Notes: generated by a model not told the origin, from the letters alone. A stretch of 64,000 bases of DNA from Pseudarthrobacter defluvii (GCF_030816725.1 NZ_JAUSYG010000001.1:1922001-1986000), one strand, 5' to 3'. Counted from the first letter of the stretch, positions 25,750 to 34,323 are shown. Made by a program: numbers and translations.

Positions 25750-26256
25750 GCAATTAATGCAGAACCGGCGCAAATTTGCGGATCCGAGGGCCATTTCCAA
25801 CTTGATGCACTCCAGCTTACGAAGGCCGCTTGGTGGACTTACCAGGGGCCCGACCGGCCGACTGCACGGTGTTTCCGCAAGTCACAGGCACTTTTCTGGT
25901 TCAAGTCGCGGGATGCCGCTTGGCAATGGGCGGAGGAGGGGTGATCGTGCATCGGATGCAATAATCACTATTCTACTTGACATAATGTAGATTATCGGCG
26001 CTTGAACAATGGGAGTAGAAGTAGCTGCGAGAAGTCCCGTTCCACTACGAATTGGGCGAGACCAGGAACAGCGCCACGCTGCCACTACCTGGAACCGACG
26101 GGGCCGCCACGGCACGTCATGCGTTTCGCTTGTATTCGATCATTCATGGGCAGAGAATAGTGCTGTTTTCCACGTCAGCGGCTCAGCGCTTCTTCGGCAC
26201 GTGACGGCAAGCCGGCGGCGCCTTCCTTAATCGGACTTTGAACGGCGGTACTGCTG
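25750..26256. other. AT-richer intergenic region beside the recombinase module
   Basis: About 500 bases with no supported gene. It holds the second repeat copy, an imperfect palindrome CTACTTGACATAATGTAG at about 25974-25991 and two copies of GCCGCTTGG. It probably contains the promoter of the recombinase operon (- strand), the element boundary and the promoter of the CPBP gene. Confidence 0.45.
25948..25968. repeat. Recombinase-proximal direct repeat, copy 2
   Basis: Begins TGCATCGGATGCAA, same orientation as copy 1 and 219 bases from it. Differs at repeat positions 6, 15 and 21. Confidence 0.55.
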
Positions 26257-27117
26257 ATGAAGCCGCGTCAGACCCCGGGTCCTGTCCTGTCAGTTATCGC
26301 TCGGCACCCGGTGGCAGCCTTTATCGTCATCGCCATCCTGCTGTCCTGGACCGGGCAAATCCTTTCGCTGCTGCTGCTGGGCAACATCTTGTCAGGCATT
26401 TTGGCCGAGTTGCTGATCCTGTTGGGAACGGCTGTCCTGGTCACGGCGGCCGCGGATGGTCGGCCCGCCGTGCGCGAACTCTTCAAGCGGGCGTTCCGCT
26501 GGAGGGTGGGTTCCGGCTGGTACGTGGCGGCGCTGCTGGGCCTTCCCGTCCTGACAGCTCTTATTGCTGCGGCCACCGGAACGTTCCAACCGCCTACTGG
26601 CGGCTGGTGGCCCCTGGTAGGCAACTACCTGTTGAACACTTTGATCATCGGCGCCCTCCTAGGCAACATCTGGGAGGAGCTTGCCTGGACGGGCGTTGTG
26701 CAGCACCGGCTTATGGACCGGCGCGGGCCTGCCGTCGCTGCCTTGCTGACCGCTATCCCATTCGCCCTTATTCATCTGCCTTTCGCCTTCGCTGAGCGGG
26801 GCTTCGCTGGAACGTCATGGACCGACGTGGCGGTGTCCTGGGCGGTCCTGTTCCTTTTTGCCCCGTTTTTCCGCTTACTCATGGGGATCGTCTACCTGCA
26901 AACGGGGTACAGCCTGCTGATAGTCGGGGTGCTGCACGCCTCCTTCAACGCCTCCGCGTCAACGAAGCTGGATGTGTTCGACGGCGAGTGGCAGCAAATA
27001 GCCGCCCTGATCGTCCTGCTGGGAGTGGTTGTCGCAGCCGTATCCCGCCACCCTCGCCTCCGGCCGGTACCCGCTAAAGGCGGAGACAGCCACCGCTACC
27101 CATCCACCAGCGGCTGA
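26257..27117 (+). CDS. CPBP family intramembrane metalloprotease
   Basis: A 286-residue, roughly eight-helix protein of the CAAX-protease/bacteriocin-processing (CPBP/ABI) family. The metal-site residues are seen as IWEELAW (Glu140-Glu141), IPFALIHLPF and VGVLHASFNAS with two histidines and an Asn. The arginine of the EExxxR form is replaced by a Trp-Thr sequence, as in some subfamilies. Membrane location; substrate unknown. The ribosome site is weak (GGCGG, 8 bases). It lies just outside the recombinase module and upstream of the polyketide operon. Confidence 0.85.
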   Translation: MKPRQTPGPVLSVIARHPVAAFIVIAILLSWTGQILSLLLLGNILSGILAELLILLGTAVLVTAAADGRPAVRELFKRAFRWRVGSGWYVAALLGLPVLTALIAAATGTFQPPTGGWWPLVGNYLLNTLIIGALLGNIWEELAWTGVVQHRLMDRRGPAVAALLTAIPFALIHLPFAFAERGFAGTSWTDVAVSWAVLFLFAPFFRLLMGIVYLQTGYSLLIVGVLHASFNASASTKLDVFDGEWQQIAALIVLLGVVVAAVSRHPRLRPVPAKGGDSHRYPSTSG

Positions 27118-27263
27118 CCGGCTTTGGTGTCGTCATATCCAGCGCCCGAACGGGGCGTTCTAACCCGCGGAAAGGCACCGGACGGCGTTGTCCCGCGGCG
27201 TCCTGCCAGGCGCGCGCCACCCATGGAACCGCTGGTCAGGACGCGCTTCAGGACGCCCGGCCA

Positions 27264-27298
27264 TTGTCTTTATCCGGGCACCCGTCAAGAATGAATCA
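27264..27298 (+). promoter_or_regulatory. Promoter candidate for the type III PKS operon
   Basis: TTGTCT (27264-27269), 17 bases, AAGAAT (27287-27292), 6 bases, ATG 27299. The -10 deviates at its first base, so this leaderless candidate is weaker than the others. Confidence 0.4.
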
Positions 27299-28522
27299 AT
27301 GACGGTCTACGTGCGTTCACTTGAAACTGCAGTTCCGACGACAAAGCTGATCCAGTCCGAAGCCCGCGACGTGTTCGCCGCGCAGCCAGGTTTATCCCGC
27401 CTGGGTTCGCGGCTGGTCAACACCTGCTTTGATGGTGCAGCCATCGACACGAGATTCACCGCCGTCCAGGAACTGACCAACGCGGGCCGCTTTGAGAATC
27501 CCCAGTTCTACGACCAGGAATCCGGCCTGCTGCTGAACCCCAGCACCAAGGTCCGCAACGATATCTTCGCCCGGGAAGCCACCAAACTTTTCGTGGAGGC
27601 CTCCCGCGCTGCCCTGGAAGCCGCCCCTGAACTTGATTTACTTGACATAACGCATCTTGTGACCGTTTCCTGCACCGGTTTCTTCAATCCCGGTCCCGAC
27701 TATAAGGTTGTCCGCGAGCTCGGCCTCAGCCCAGCGGTCCAGCGGTACCACCTGGGCTTCATGGGCTGCTACGCGGCTTTTCCCGCGCTCCGCGCCGCGA
27801 AGCTTTTCTGCGAGGCGGACCCCAACGCCGTCGTCCTGGTTGTCTGCGCCGAACTGTGCTCCCTCCACGTCCGCACGTCCAACAACCCCGACACCATCAT
27901 GGGCTCCGCGCTGTTCGCTGACGGTGCGGCCGCCGCCGTCGTGACGGCCCGGCCCGGCGCGGCGGAAACGGCACTGCTGAAACTGGACCATTTCGAAACC
28001 GTCCTCACGCCCGTCGGTGAGGATTCGATGGCTTGGAACATCGGCGACAACGGCTTCGAGATGGTTCTTGGCAATTACGTCCCGCACATCATTGATGACC
28101 ACATAGTGGACGCGCTGGAACCGCTCCTGGCCAGGGAACCCGAGTTGGCCGCACTCCCCTACACGGACATCCCCCACTGGGCCATCCACCCGGGTGGCCG
28201 CAGCATTTTGGACAAGGTGCAGTCGAGGCTCGGCCTCACTGACACCCAACTGGTTCCCGCACGGGAGACCCTGCGCAATTTCGGCAACATGAGCAGCGCC
28301 ACCGTGCTGTTCGTGCTCAAGCACATCCTGGGACAACCCCTGCAGGAAGGAAACGAACGCATCTGTTCCATGGCCTTCGGCCCGGGCCTGACCGTGGAAA
28401 CGGGCCTCTTCACGAAGCTCAGGCAGGCCGTCGCCGGCACCCCAGGCCGCGCCCAGGAGGGGGCAGCTGAAGTAGAAGCCCTGCTCGAGGAAAACCCGGC
28501 AGCGGCGGCAACGCTTGCCTGA
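27299..28522 (+). CDS. Type III polyketide synthase (chalcone/stilbene synthase family)
   Basis: A 407-residue homodimeric-type ketosynthase. The catalytic triad is intact: Cys125 in VSCTGF, His297 in WAIHPGG and Asn330 in FGNMSSA. Its closest functional analogues are bacterial alkylresorcinol/alkylpyrone synthases and THN-type synthases. The chain length and starter cannot be read from sequence. Start ATG 27299 gives the family N terminus. A longer frame exists upstream (27188) but is not supported. First gene of a three-gene operon with a methyltransferase and a flavin monooxygenase, which probably tailor an aromatic lipid. Confidence 0.92.
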   Translation: MTVYVRSLETAVPTTKLIQSEARDVFAAQPGLSRLGSRLVNTCFDGAAIDTRFTAVQELTNAGRFENPQFYDQESGLLLNPSTKVRNDIFAREATKLFVEASRAALEAAPELDLLDITHLVTVSCTGFFNPGPDYKVVRELGLSPAVQRYHLGFMGCYAAFPALRAAKLFCEADPNAVVLVVCAELCSLHVRTSNNPDTIMGSALFADGAAAAVVTARPGAAETALLKLDHFETVLTPVGEDSMAWNIGDNGFEMVLGNYVPHIIDDHIVDALEPLLAREPELAALPYTDIPHWAIHPGGRSILDKVQSRLGLTDTQLVPARETLRNFGNMSSATVLFVLKHILGQPLQEGNERICSMAFGPGLTVETGLFTKLRQAVAGTPGRAQEGAAEVEALLEENPAAAATLA

Positions 28523-28538
28523 CCGGAGCTCCACTGCA

Positions 28539-29234
28539 ATGGACATCTCGCTGCGGCAGCGGGCCGCCGGGGACGCCGAACAAATGGACCACCCCGACTG
28601 TGACGCCCGGCTCCTGGACAACACCTACCGGCAGTTCGGCGTTATCAACCGGGTACTGTCCGGCTGGCGCACGTTGTACGCCAGGGAAATGCGCAGCATC
28701 AGGCGGCCGGACCAGGCCCCGGTGTCTGTCCTGGACATCGGATCCGGTGGCGGGGATCTCGCCGTCATGCTGGCCCGCTGGGCAGCCCGGGACGGCAGGC
28801 CGCTGCGCATCACGGGCATCGATCCGGACCCCCGCGCCGCCAACTTTGCCAGCCAGAGGCCGTCCACCCCTGGTGTGGAGTTCCGCCAGGCCCACAGTGG
28901 CGACCTGGTGCGGGAAGGTGCCAGGTTCGACGTCGTGATTTCCAACCATGTGCTGCACCACCTTGGCCCCGGCGAGTTCCGGCAACTGCTGGCGGACTCG
29001 GAAATCCTGGCGGCCGGCAAGGTGCTGCACAACGACCTCATCCGCAGCCCTGCCGCGTTTGCCCTCTTCAGCGTGGCCGCGCTGCCGTTCCGGCATTCCT
29101 TCATCCGTGAGGACGGCCTCACCTCCATCCGCCGCAGCTACCGGCCCGCCGAGTTGGCCGCCGCCGCTCCCCCGGGCTGGTCGGTGGAGCGCTCATCGGC
29201 CTTCCACCAGGTCCTGACCTTCCGCCGGGGCTGA
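28539..29234 (+). CDS. Class I SAM-dependent methyltransferase
   Basis: A 231-residue Rossmann methyltransferase. Motif I is LDIGSGGGDLAV, motif II region ITGIDPDP, and DVVISNHVLHHL follows. It sits 16 bases after the polyketide synthase and 1 base before the monooxygenase, so it most likely O- or C-methylates the polyketide product. ATG 28539 has GGAG 10 bases upstream. A TTG at 28515 overlapping the synthase stop is the alternative. Confidence 0.88.
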   Translation: MDISLRQRAAGDAEQMDHPDCDARLLDNTYRQFGVINRVLSGWRTLYAREMRSIRRPDQAPVSVLDIGSGGGDLAVMLARWAARDGRPLRITGIDPDPRAANFASQRPSTPGVEFRQAHSGDLVREGARFDVVISNHVLHHLGPGEFRQLLADSEILAAGKVLHNDLIRSPAAFALFSVAALPFRHSFIREDGLTSIRRSYRPAELAAAAPPGWSVERSSAFHQVLTFRRG

Positions 29235-29235
29235 C

Positions 29236-30381
29236 GTGGACGCCGAGGTGATCATCGCCGGCGGAGGTCCCGTGGGCCTGTACCTGGCTGCGGCGCTGCT
29301 CCAGGAAGGCATCGAAGTCAAGGTTCTTGAGCAGCGCCAAACGCGGAACCGGCACACCCGCGCCATCGGCGTCCACCCTCCTGCCCTGCAGGCACTCGCC
29401 GGCGTCGGCGTGGCAGCCTCCATGGTGCAGGAAGGCGTTTGCATCCGGACCGGCATGGCGGTCAGCGGCGGGAAGACCGTGGGGACCATGGACTTCGACG
29501 CCGTATCGAAGGACTTCCCTTTCGTGCTGGCGCTCCCGCAGTTCCGGACGGAGCAGCTCCTGGAAGAGCGCGTCAGCGCACTGGATCCCGGCGCGGTGAT
29601 CAGGGGTGCGAACGTCACGGGTGTCACGGACGACGGCGGCAAGGTCACCGTGGACATCGAGCCCGGCACAGGTGCCCCGCACCGCAGCGCCACCGCGGCG
29701 TTGCTCGTGGCAGCTGACGGTGCCAGATCCCGGCTGCGTGGAGCACTGCAGGTTCCGGTGGCCGGCACGGCATATCCGGACCACTACCTCATGGGGGATT
29801 TCGACGACGGCACGCAGTACGGGCACAAAGCCGTTCTGTTTCTGGAGCCGGACGGAATTGTTGAGTCGTTCCCGCTTCCCGGCGGCACGCGCCGCTGGGT
29901 GGTCCGGCTGGGACAACCAGCCGGGCCCGGGGCGGGGCCGGCTGAACTTGCGGAGCTGGTGCGCCGCCGGACCGGAATCAATCCTGATCCGGCGTCGAAT
30001 TCCATGCTGAGCGCCTTCAGCGTACGTTCCACCATTGCCCGCCGCACCGTCACCGGACGGACGGTGCTGCTCGGAGACGCAGCGCACGAGATCAGCCCCA
30101 TCGGAGGACAGGGCATGAACCTGGGCTGGCTGGATGCCGCGGAACTGGTGCCGGTGGTCTGCGCGGCGCTGGCGGGTAAGCCAACCGGCAGCCTGCTCAG
30201 GGAGTTCGAAAAGGGACGTAAACGGGCTGCAGTTATGGCCCGCCGGCAGGCGGAAATCAACATGATGCTGGGCAGGCCGCTGACGCCTCGGGTCCTGGGG
30301 ATGCGGACCGCCCTCATTGGCGCGGCAGCCGCAGTTCCGGCCGTGAACCGGTGGGTTGCCAGGCGCTTCACCATGCATTAG
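29236..30381 (+). CDS. FAD-dependent monooxygenase (PHBH/UbiH type)
   Basis: A 381-residue flavoprotein hydroxylase. It has the N-terminal dinucleotide fold IIAGGGPVGLYLA, the central DG motif VAADGARSRLR and the C-terminal GD motif VLLGDAAHEISPIGGQGMN. GTG 29236 follows the methyltransferase stop by 1 base. Expected role: NAD(P)H-dependent ring hydroxylation of the phenolic product of the type III synthase. The set synthase-methyltransferase-hydroxylase resembles the logic of Streptomyces srsABC, although SrsB is a different methyltransferase type. Confidence 0.9.
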   Translation: MDAEVIIAGGGPVGLYLAAALLQEGIEVKVLEQRQTRNRHTRAIGVHPPALQALAGVGVAASMVQEGVCIRTGMAVSGGKTVGTMDFDAVSKDFPFVLALPQFRTEQLLEERVSALDPGAVIRGANVTGVTDDGGKVTVDIEPGTGAPHRSATAALLVAADGARSRLRGALQVPVAGTAYPDHYLMGDFDDGTQYGHKAVLFLEPDGIVESFPLPGGTRRWVVRLGQPAGPGAGPAELAELVRRRTGINPDPASNSMLSAFSVRSTIARRTVTGRTVLLGDAAHEISPIGGQGMNLGWLDAAELVPVVCAALAGKPTGSLLREFEKGRKRAAVMARRQAEINMMLGRPLTPRVLGMRTALIGAAAAVPAVNRWVARRFTMH

Positions 30382-30423
30382 GACCGGCGGGACGGGCCCG
30401 GCCGCGGAGAAGTTGGCAGGGTG

Positions 30424-30837
30424 TCACCGGAAATAGCAGTCGTAGCTGTCCTGGCTCACGATGACGCCGTCGCTCACCTCGAACACCGATGACGTCCTGG
30501 CGCGGATGGTTTCGCCGCGGTCCCAGTACCGCAGGTCCATCAATACGGTGGCCGACCAGTCGGCCTCCACTACCACCCTGCCGCCTTCACAGGTGGTGCG
30601 CTGGACCCTGAACTGCTGGTCTTCCACCACCTCGCGGCTTTGGTCCGCGCCGGCAAGAACCGCCGCCAGCATTCGGGTGGAGCCTTCCGGGGCCAGCAGG
30701 TGCGGGGCCTCCGTCAGCACAAACGAGTCCGCCAGGAACGGCCGGATCTCTGCTCCCCCGCCGCCCCTTTCAAGGACCCGGATAAATGCCAGGACGTGCT
30801 CCAGCGGGGATGTGGGCGGGAAAGTATCGTGGGCCAT
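30424..30837 (-). CDS. NTF2/SnoaL-like protein
   Basis: A 137-residue cone-shaped alpha+beta protein (PLEHVLAFIRVLERGG, VVVEADWSATVLMDL, TIRARTSSVFEVSDGVIVSQDSYDCY). This fold holds small enzymes and ligand-binding proteins; no catalytic assignment is possible. ATG 30837 follows TAGGGT by 7 bases. Divergent from def with only 54 bases between the two start codons. Convergent with the polyketide operon. Confidence 0.75.
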   Translation of the reverse strand: MAHDTFPPTSPLEHVLAFIRVLERGGGGAEIRPFLADSFVLTEAPHLLAPEGSTRMLAAVLAGADQSREVVEDQQFRVQRTTCEGGRVVVEADWSATVLMDLRYWDRGETIRARTSSVFEVSDGVIVSQDSYDCYFR

Positions 30838-30850
30838 GACGTTGACCCTA
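30838..30850 (-). promoter_or_regulatory. Leaderless -10 element for the NTF2-like gene
   Basis: TAGGGT on the - strand (30845-30850), 7 bases, ATG 30837. Confidence 0.5.
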
Positions 30851-30879
30851 GCCGAAGGTGCCGGCACAACAACGGCCAG

Positions 30880-30891
30880 TAGGCTGTCCCC
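30880..30891 (+). promoter_or_regulatory. Leaderless -10 element for def
   Basis: TAGGCT (30880-30885), 6 bases, ATG 30892. No ribosome site. Confidence 0.5.
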
Positions 30892-31572
30892 ATGACCCAG
30901 ACTGTTCCCCAGACAACCGCCGGTGCGGACGACATCCAGGAAATTGTCGAGCGGATCCTGTCCGCCGCTGCCCTGCCGCCTATCGTCCAGGCGGGCCATC
31001 CAGCATTACGCCAACGTGCCGCCGAATTCGACGGCCAGTTGTCCCGGGACCAGTTGGACCGGCTGATCGGGATCATGCGCCAGGTCATGCATGAGGCGCC
31101 CGGCGTGGGTCTTGCCGCCCCGCAGCTGGGCATCCCCCTGCAGCTCGCGGTCCTGGAGGACCAGTTCGATGTCGACCCGGAGGCTGCGGCGCTGAGGAAC
31201 CGGAGCCCGCTGGAGTTCCTGGCCATCCTCAACCCCCGGTACGCGCCCCTGGGGACAGGACGGGCGTCCTTTTACGAGGGGTGCCTCTCCCTTAACGGCC
31301 TCCAGGCTGTGGTGGCCCGCCCGGAGTCCGTGCTGCTGGAGTACCTGACGCCCGACGGCGCGGCGGAGCAGCGTGAGTTCGTCGGGTGGCAGGCGCGCAT
31401 CGTGCAGCACGAGACGGACCACCTTAACGGCGTCCTGTACATTGACCGGGCGCAGCTCCGGTCGCTGAGCAGCAATGCCGAATATGCGGCGCACTGGGCA
31501 GAGGCGGGCATCAGCAAGGCCCGGGAAGGGTTGGGTTTCGACGCCGGCCCGGCGGGCATTTCCCTCGACTAA
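30892..31572 (+). CDS. def: Peptide deformylase
   Basis: A 226-residue metalloenzyme that removes the formyl group from new proteins. All three motifs are present: GVGLAAPQLG, EGCLS and QHETDHLNG, with the metal ligands Cys, His, His and catalytic Glu. The N-terminal 35 residues before the domain are longer than in the E. coli enzyme, as is usual in actinobacteria. It is probably transcribed leaderless. The next gene, a methyltransferase, has its own leaderless promoter. Confidence 0.95.
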   Translation: MTQTVPQTTAGADDIQEIVERILSAAALPPIVQAGHPALRQRAAEFDGQLSRDQLDRLIGIMRQVMHEAPGVGLAAPQLGIPLQLAVLEDQFDVDPEAAALRNRSPLEFLAILNPRYAPLGTGRASFYEGCLSLNGLQAVVARPESVLLEYLTPDGAAEQREFVGWQARIVQHETDHLNGVLYIDRAQLRSLSSNAEYAAHWAEAGISKAREGLGFDAGPAGISLD

Positions 31573-31620
31573 CCTGCAGCCGACGCAGGAGCGGCAGAGA
31601 GGATTGGTGCCCCGCCGTCC

Positions 31621-31633
31621 TAAGATTGTTCCT
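31621..31633 (+). promoter_or_regulatory. Leaderless -10 element for the RlmA-like gene
   Basis: TAAGAT (31621-31626), 7 bases, ATG 31634. Confidence 0.5.
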
Positions 31634-32512
31634 ATGCCTTCCGCGGATGCCGCCCTCCTTTGCCCTGTCTGCTCACATCCGCTGGAGCACCTGGCAGCGA
31701 AAGCTGCACACCAGCCGCGTCTGGCCTGCCCCAACGGCCACAGCTTCGACGCCGCCCGCCAGGGCTACTTCAACCTTCTGGTCGGCAAGGGCTCACCCTT
31801 CGAGCCGGACAGTGCAGCCATGGTTGCGTCACGTTTCACCTTCCTGGGGAACGGCCACTACCGGCCGTTGGCGCAGGCCCTCGCTGCCGCCGTCGTGCCA
31901 AACCTCCCGGCGGAAGGTGCGGTGGTGCTGGACTCCGGAACCGGGACCGGGTACTACCTGCGTGAGGCCCTCGACGCGGCAGCGGCCGCCGGGCGGCGGC
32001 CGTCCGCCATCGGTCTGGACATCTCCAAATTCGCCCTCCGGCGCGCCGCACGGCTCAACCCCGAAGCGGTGAACCTGGTGTGGGACATCTGGCAGCCCTT
32101 TCCCGTGGCGAGCAGCTCGGTGGACGCGGTCACAGTGGTCTTCGCTCCGCGGAACCCCGCCGAGTTTGCCCGCGTCCTGCGCGCCACGGGAGTCCTGGTG
32201 GTGGTGGCGCCGCGCAGTGGACACCTCGCGGAGCTTGCCGCGGTGACCGGAATGCTGGGGATCGAAGAGGGCAAGGATGAACGCCTGGCTGCGGCGATGG
32301 CCGGACACTTTGAGGCGGAAAGCACGGTCGACGTCGACATCGCGCTGGAGTTGACCCGCGCCGCCGCAGCGGACCTGGCGTTCATGGGACCCGCTGGCCA
32401 CCACCTGGACCGGGACCGGATCGCGGCCCGGCTTGACGAGTCCCCCGAACCTGTAACAGCACAGGCAAAGTTCAGGCTCTTCGTCTTCCGGCCCGCCGTC
32501 CCCGCCCCGTAA
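31634..32512 (+). CDS. RlmA-like 23S rRNA (guanine-N1)-methyltransferase
   Basis: A 292-residue protein with an N-terminal zinc ribbon (CPVCSHPL and CPNGHSFD supply three Cys and one His), then DAARQGYFNLL, which is characteristic of RlmA(I)/RlmA(II), then a SAM fold (VVLDSGTGTGYYL, IGLDISKFALRRAAR). The expected target is a guanine in hairpin 35 of 23S rRNA (G745 or G748); which base cannot be told here. In some actinobacteria such enzymes lower sensitivity to macrolides, so the role may be protective. The leaderless pattern fixes the start. Confidence 0.85.
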   Translation: MPSADAALLCPVCSHPLEHLAAKAAHQPRLACPNGHSFDAARQGYFNLLVGKGSPFEPDSAAMVASRFTFLGNGHYRPLAQALAAAVVPNLPAEGAVVLDSGTGTGYYLREALDAAAAAGRRPSAIGLDISKFALRRAARLNPEAVNLVWDIWQPFPVASSSVDAVTVVFAPRNPAEFARVLRATGVLVVVAPRSGHLAELAAVTGMLGIEEGKDERLAAAMAGHFEAESTVDVDIALELTRAAAADLAFMGPAGHHLDRDRIAARLDESPEPVTAQAKFRLFVFRPAVPAP

Positions 32513-32640
32513 CGACTTGGCCACTTTCCCCGGCAGCCTTCACGATCCGGCCCACACTGCAACCCCGCGGACTAGGATGAGTAAACAGTTACCGGTGGGT
32601 CCGCGGAGGCGGCTCCCCTGTGACGAAGGGGGAAACAGGA

Positions 32641-33114
32641 ATGTTTGAATGGCTCGGGGAAAACTGGTGGGCCGTGTGGCTCACGGCCTTCCTGGCGTTT
32701 GCCGTGGTCGAAATGATCACGCTTGACCTGTTCTTCATCATGCTCGGCAGCGGATCACTCGCCGCACTCGTGGCCGACTTCGCCGGCGCTGATCCATGGC
32801 TGCAGGTGGTCATCTTCTGCATCGTGTCCCTGCTCATGGTGGCCTTCGTCCGCCCGGTAGCGCTTTCACACCTGAAGAAGGGTCCCTCCGAACAGCGGAC
32901 CAACGTGGACCGGCTCATCGGCGAAGCGGCCGTGGTGATGGAGGCTGTCACCTCCGACGGCGGCCTGGTAAAGATCGGCGGCGATATTTGGAGCGCCCGC
33001 TCCGCAGCGGGAGTGCTTCCCGCGGGCCAAAAGGTGGTCGTAGCGGCCATCGACGGCGCAACAGCAGTGGTCTCGGTACCGCCTCCGGCGGCCACCGGTC
33101 CAGATACAGCCTGA
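32641..33114 (+). CDS. NfeD family membrane protein
   Basis: A 157-residue protein: two or three N-terminal helices (VWLTAFLAFAVVEMITLDLFF, VVIFCIVSLLMVAFV) and a C-terminal OB-fold domain (LIGEAAVVMEAV, VKIGGDIWSARS). NfeD proteins pair with SPFH/stomatin proteins in membrane microdomains; the partner follows 22 bases later. ATG 32641 has AGGGGG about 8 bases upstream. The promoter region has TAGGAT at 32573 flanked by an 8-base inverted repeat. Confidence 0.9.
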   Translation: MFEWLGENWWAVWLTAFLAFAVVEMITLDLFFIMLGSGSLAALVADFAGADPWLQVVIFCIVSLLMVAFVRPVALSHLKKGPSEQRTNVDRLIGEAAVVMEAVTSDGGLVKIGGDIWSARSAAGVLPAGQKVVVAAIDGATAVVSVPPPAATGPDTA

Positions 33115-33136
33115 CAATTGGGGAACAAGGAGTTGT

Positions 33137-34081
33137 ATGGAAAACGCAGGTGGAACCGCCCTGGCCATTGTGCTGGTGGTCCTGATCGTCTTTGTCATCA
33201 TCGTTTTGGTCCGGGCGGTCCGGATTGTTCCGCAAGCACGCGCCGGGGTTGTTGAACGGCTCGGCAAGTACCAGCGGACCCTCAACCCGGGCCTGACGAT
33301 CCTGATTCCGTTCGTGGACCGGCTCCTGCCGCTCCTGGACCTGCGTGAACAGGTGGTGTCCTTCCCGCCGCAGCCCGTCATCACCGAAGACAACCTCGTA
33401 GTCTCCATCGACACGGTGGTGTACTTCCAGGTCACCGACCCCCGGGCAGCCACCTACGAGATCGCCAACTACATCCAGGCCGTTGAGCAGCTCACCACCA
33501 CCACCCTGCGCAACGTTGTGGGCGGACTCAACCTGGAGGAAGCCCTCACGTCCCGCGACCAGATTAACGGGCAGCTGCGCGGCGTCCTGGACGAGGCAAC
33601 CGGCCGCTGGGGCATCCGCGTCTCCCGGGTGGAACTGAAAGCCATCGACCCGCCGCACTCCATCCAGGATTCCATGGAGAAGCAGATGCGCGCGGAACGC
33701 GACCGCCGGGCAGCCATCCTGACCGCGGAGGGCACCAAGCAGTCCGCCATCCTGACGGCAGAGGGCCAGCGCCAGGCTGCGATCCTTAAGGCAGAAGGCG
33801 AGGCCAAGGCCGCCATCCTCCGCGCCGACGGCGAATCCCAGGCCATCCAGAAGGTCTTTGACGCCATCCACAAGGGCAACCCGGACCAGAAGCTGCTGGC
33901 TTACCAGTACCTCCAGACCCTGCCCAAGCTGGCCGAGGGATCCGCCAACAAGCTCTGGATCATCCCAAGCGAGGTAGGGGAAGCACTGAAAGGCATCGGC
34001 AGCGCCATCGGCGGCACCGCTGGGGAATCCCCGGCCGCCGGCCTGTTCGAAAAAGCCCCGGCTGAGCCCACCCAGCCGTAA
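33137..34081 (+). CDS. SPFH/Band 7 (stomatin-like) membrane scaffold protein
   Basis: A 314-residue protein with one N-terminal helix (TALAIVLVVLIVFVIIVLV), a Band 7 domain (IVPQARAGVVERLGKYQRTL, FPPQPVITEDNLVVSIDTVV) and a long coiled coil with near-repeats of AILTAEGxxQ at about residues 194-235. It forms oligomeric membrane scaffolds with NfeD. AAGGAG precedes ATG 33137. A strong terminator follows the stop. Confidence 0.93.
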   Translation: MENAGGTALAIVLVVLIVFVIIVLVRAVRIVPQARAGVVERLGKYQRTLNPGLTILIPFVDRLLPLLDLREQVVSFPPQPVITEDNLVVSIDTVVYFQVTDPRAATYEIANYIQAVEQLTTTTLRNVVGGLNLEEALTSRDQINGQLRGVLDEATGRWGIRVSRVELKAIDPPHSIQDSMEKQMRAERDRRAAILTAEGTKQSAILTAEGQRQAAILKAEGEAKAAILRADGESQAIQKVFDAIHKGNPDQKLLAYQYLQTLPKLAEGSANKLWIIPSEVGEALKGIGSAIGGTAGESPAAGLFEKAPAEPTQP

Positions 34082-34093
34082 CAGTCAAGGAAC

Positions 34094-34136
34094 CAGGGAG
34101 GGTTTTGCGCGAAAGCGCGGAAACCCTCCCTGTTTT
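34094..34136 (+). terminator. Terminator after the nfeD-SPFH operon
   Basis: CAGGGAGGGTTT pairs with AAACCCTCCCTG around an inner GCGC-GAAA-GCGC tetraloop hairpin, followed by TTTT. A classic intrinsic terminator. Confidence 0.85.
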
Positions 34137-34164
34137 GATTCTCCCGGCGTAATCCCCGTATAAT
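34135..34164 (+). promoter_or_regulatory. Strong promoter of rbpA
   Basis: TTGATT (34135-34140), 18-base spacer, perfect TATAAT (34159-34164). Transcription would start near 34171 and leave a leader of about 150 bases. Confidence 0.7.
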
Positions 34165-34323
34165 TGGGTATTTGTCCGGCAGGAGATTACCGGCTGGAAC
34201 AACCAAGCTTCGCAATGCGTTGAATCGTATGATGCAGCACAGTGCACACAGTAGTCCGGCGGTGCCACGGCGCCACCGGCTGGCGCGGAGATTTGATCCG
34301 CGAACCGACCAGAGGGAGAAAAC

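Larger units (their letters stand above)
22705..25968 (-). mobile_element. Two-recombinase mobile module (Tn554-like organisation)
   Basis: Three translationally coupled - strand genes: intact tyrosine recombinase, XRE-type protein, and a second zinc-ribbon recombinase-like protein with a degraded active site. Paired recombinases plus a small third protein recall the tnpABC order of Tn554-family elements, by organisation only. Ends are not defined. The promoter-proximal side has a 21-base repeat at 25729-25749 and 25948-25968, and the distal side has a small hairpin (22721-22746). No cargo gene is present. Confidence 0.6.
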
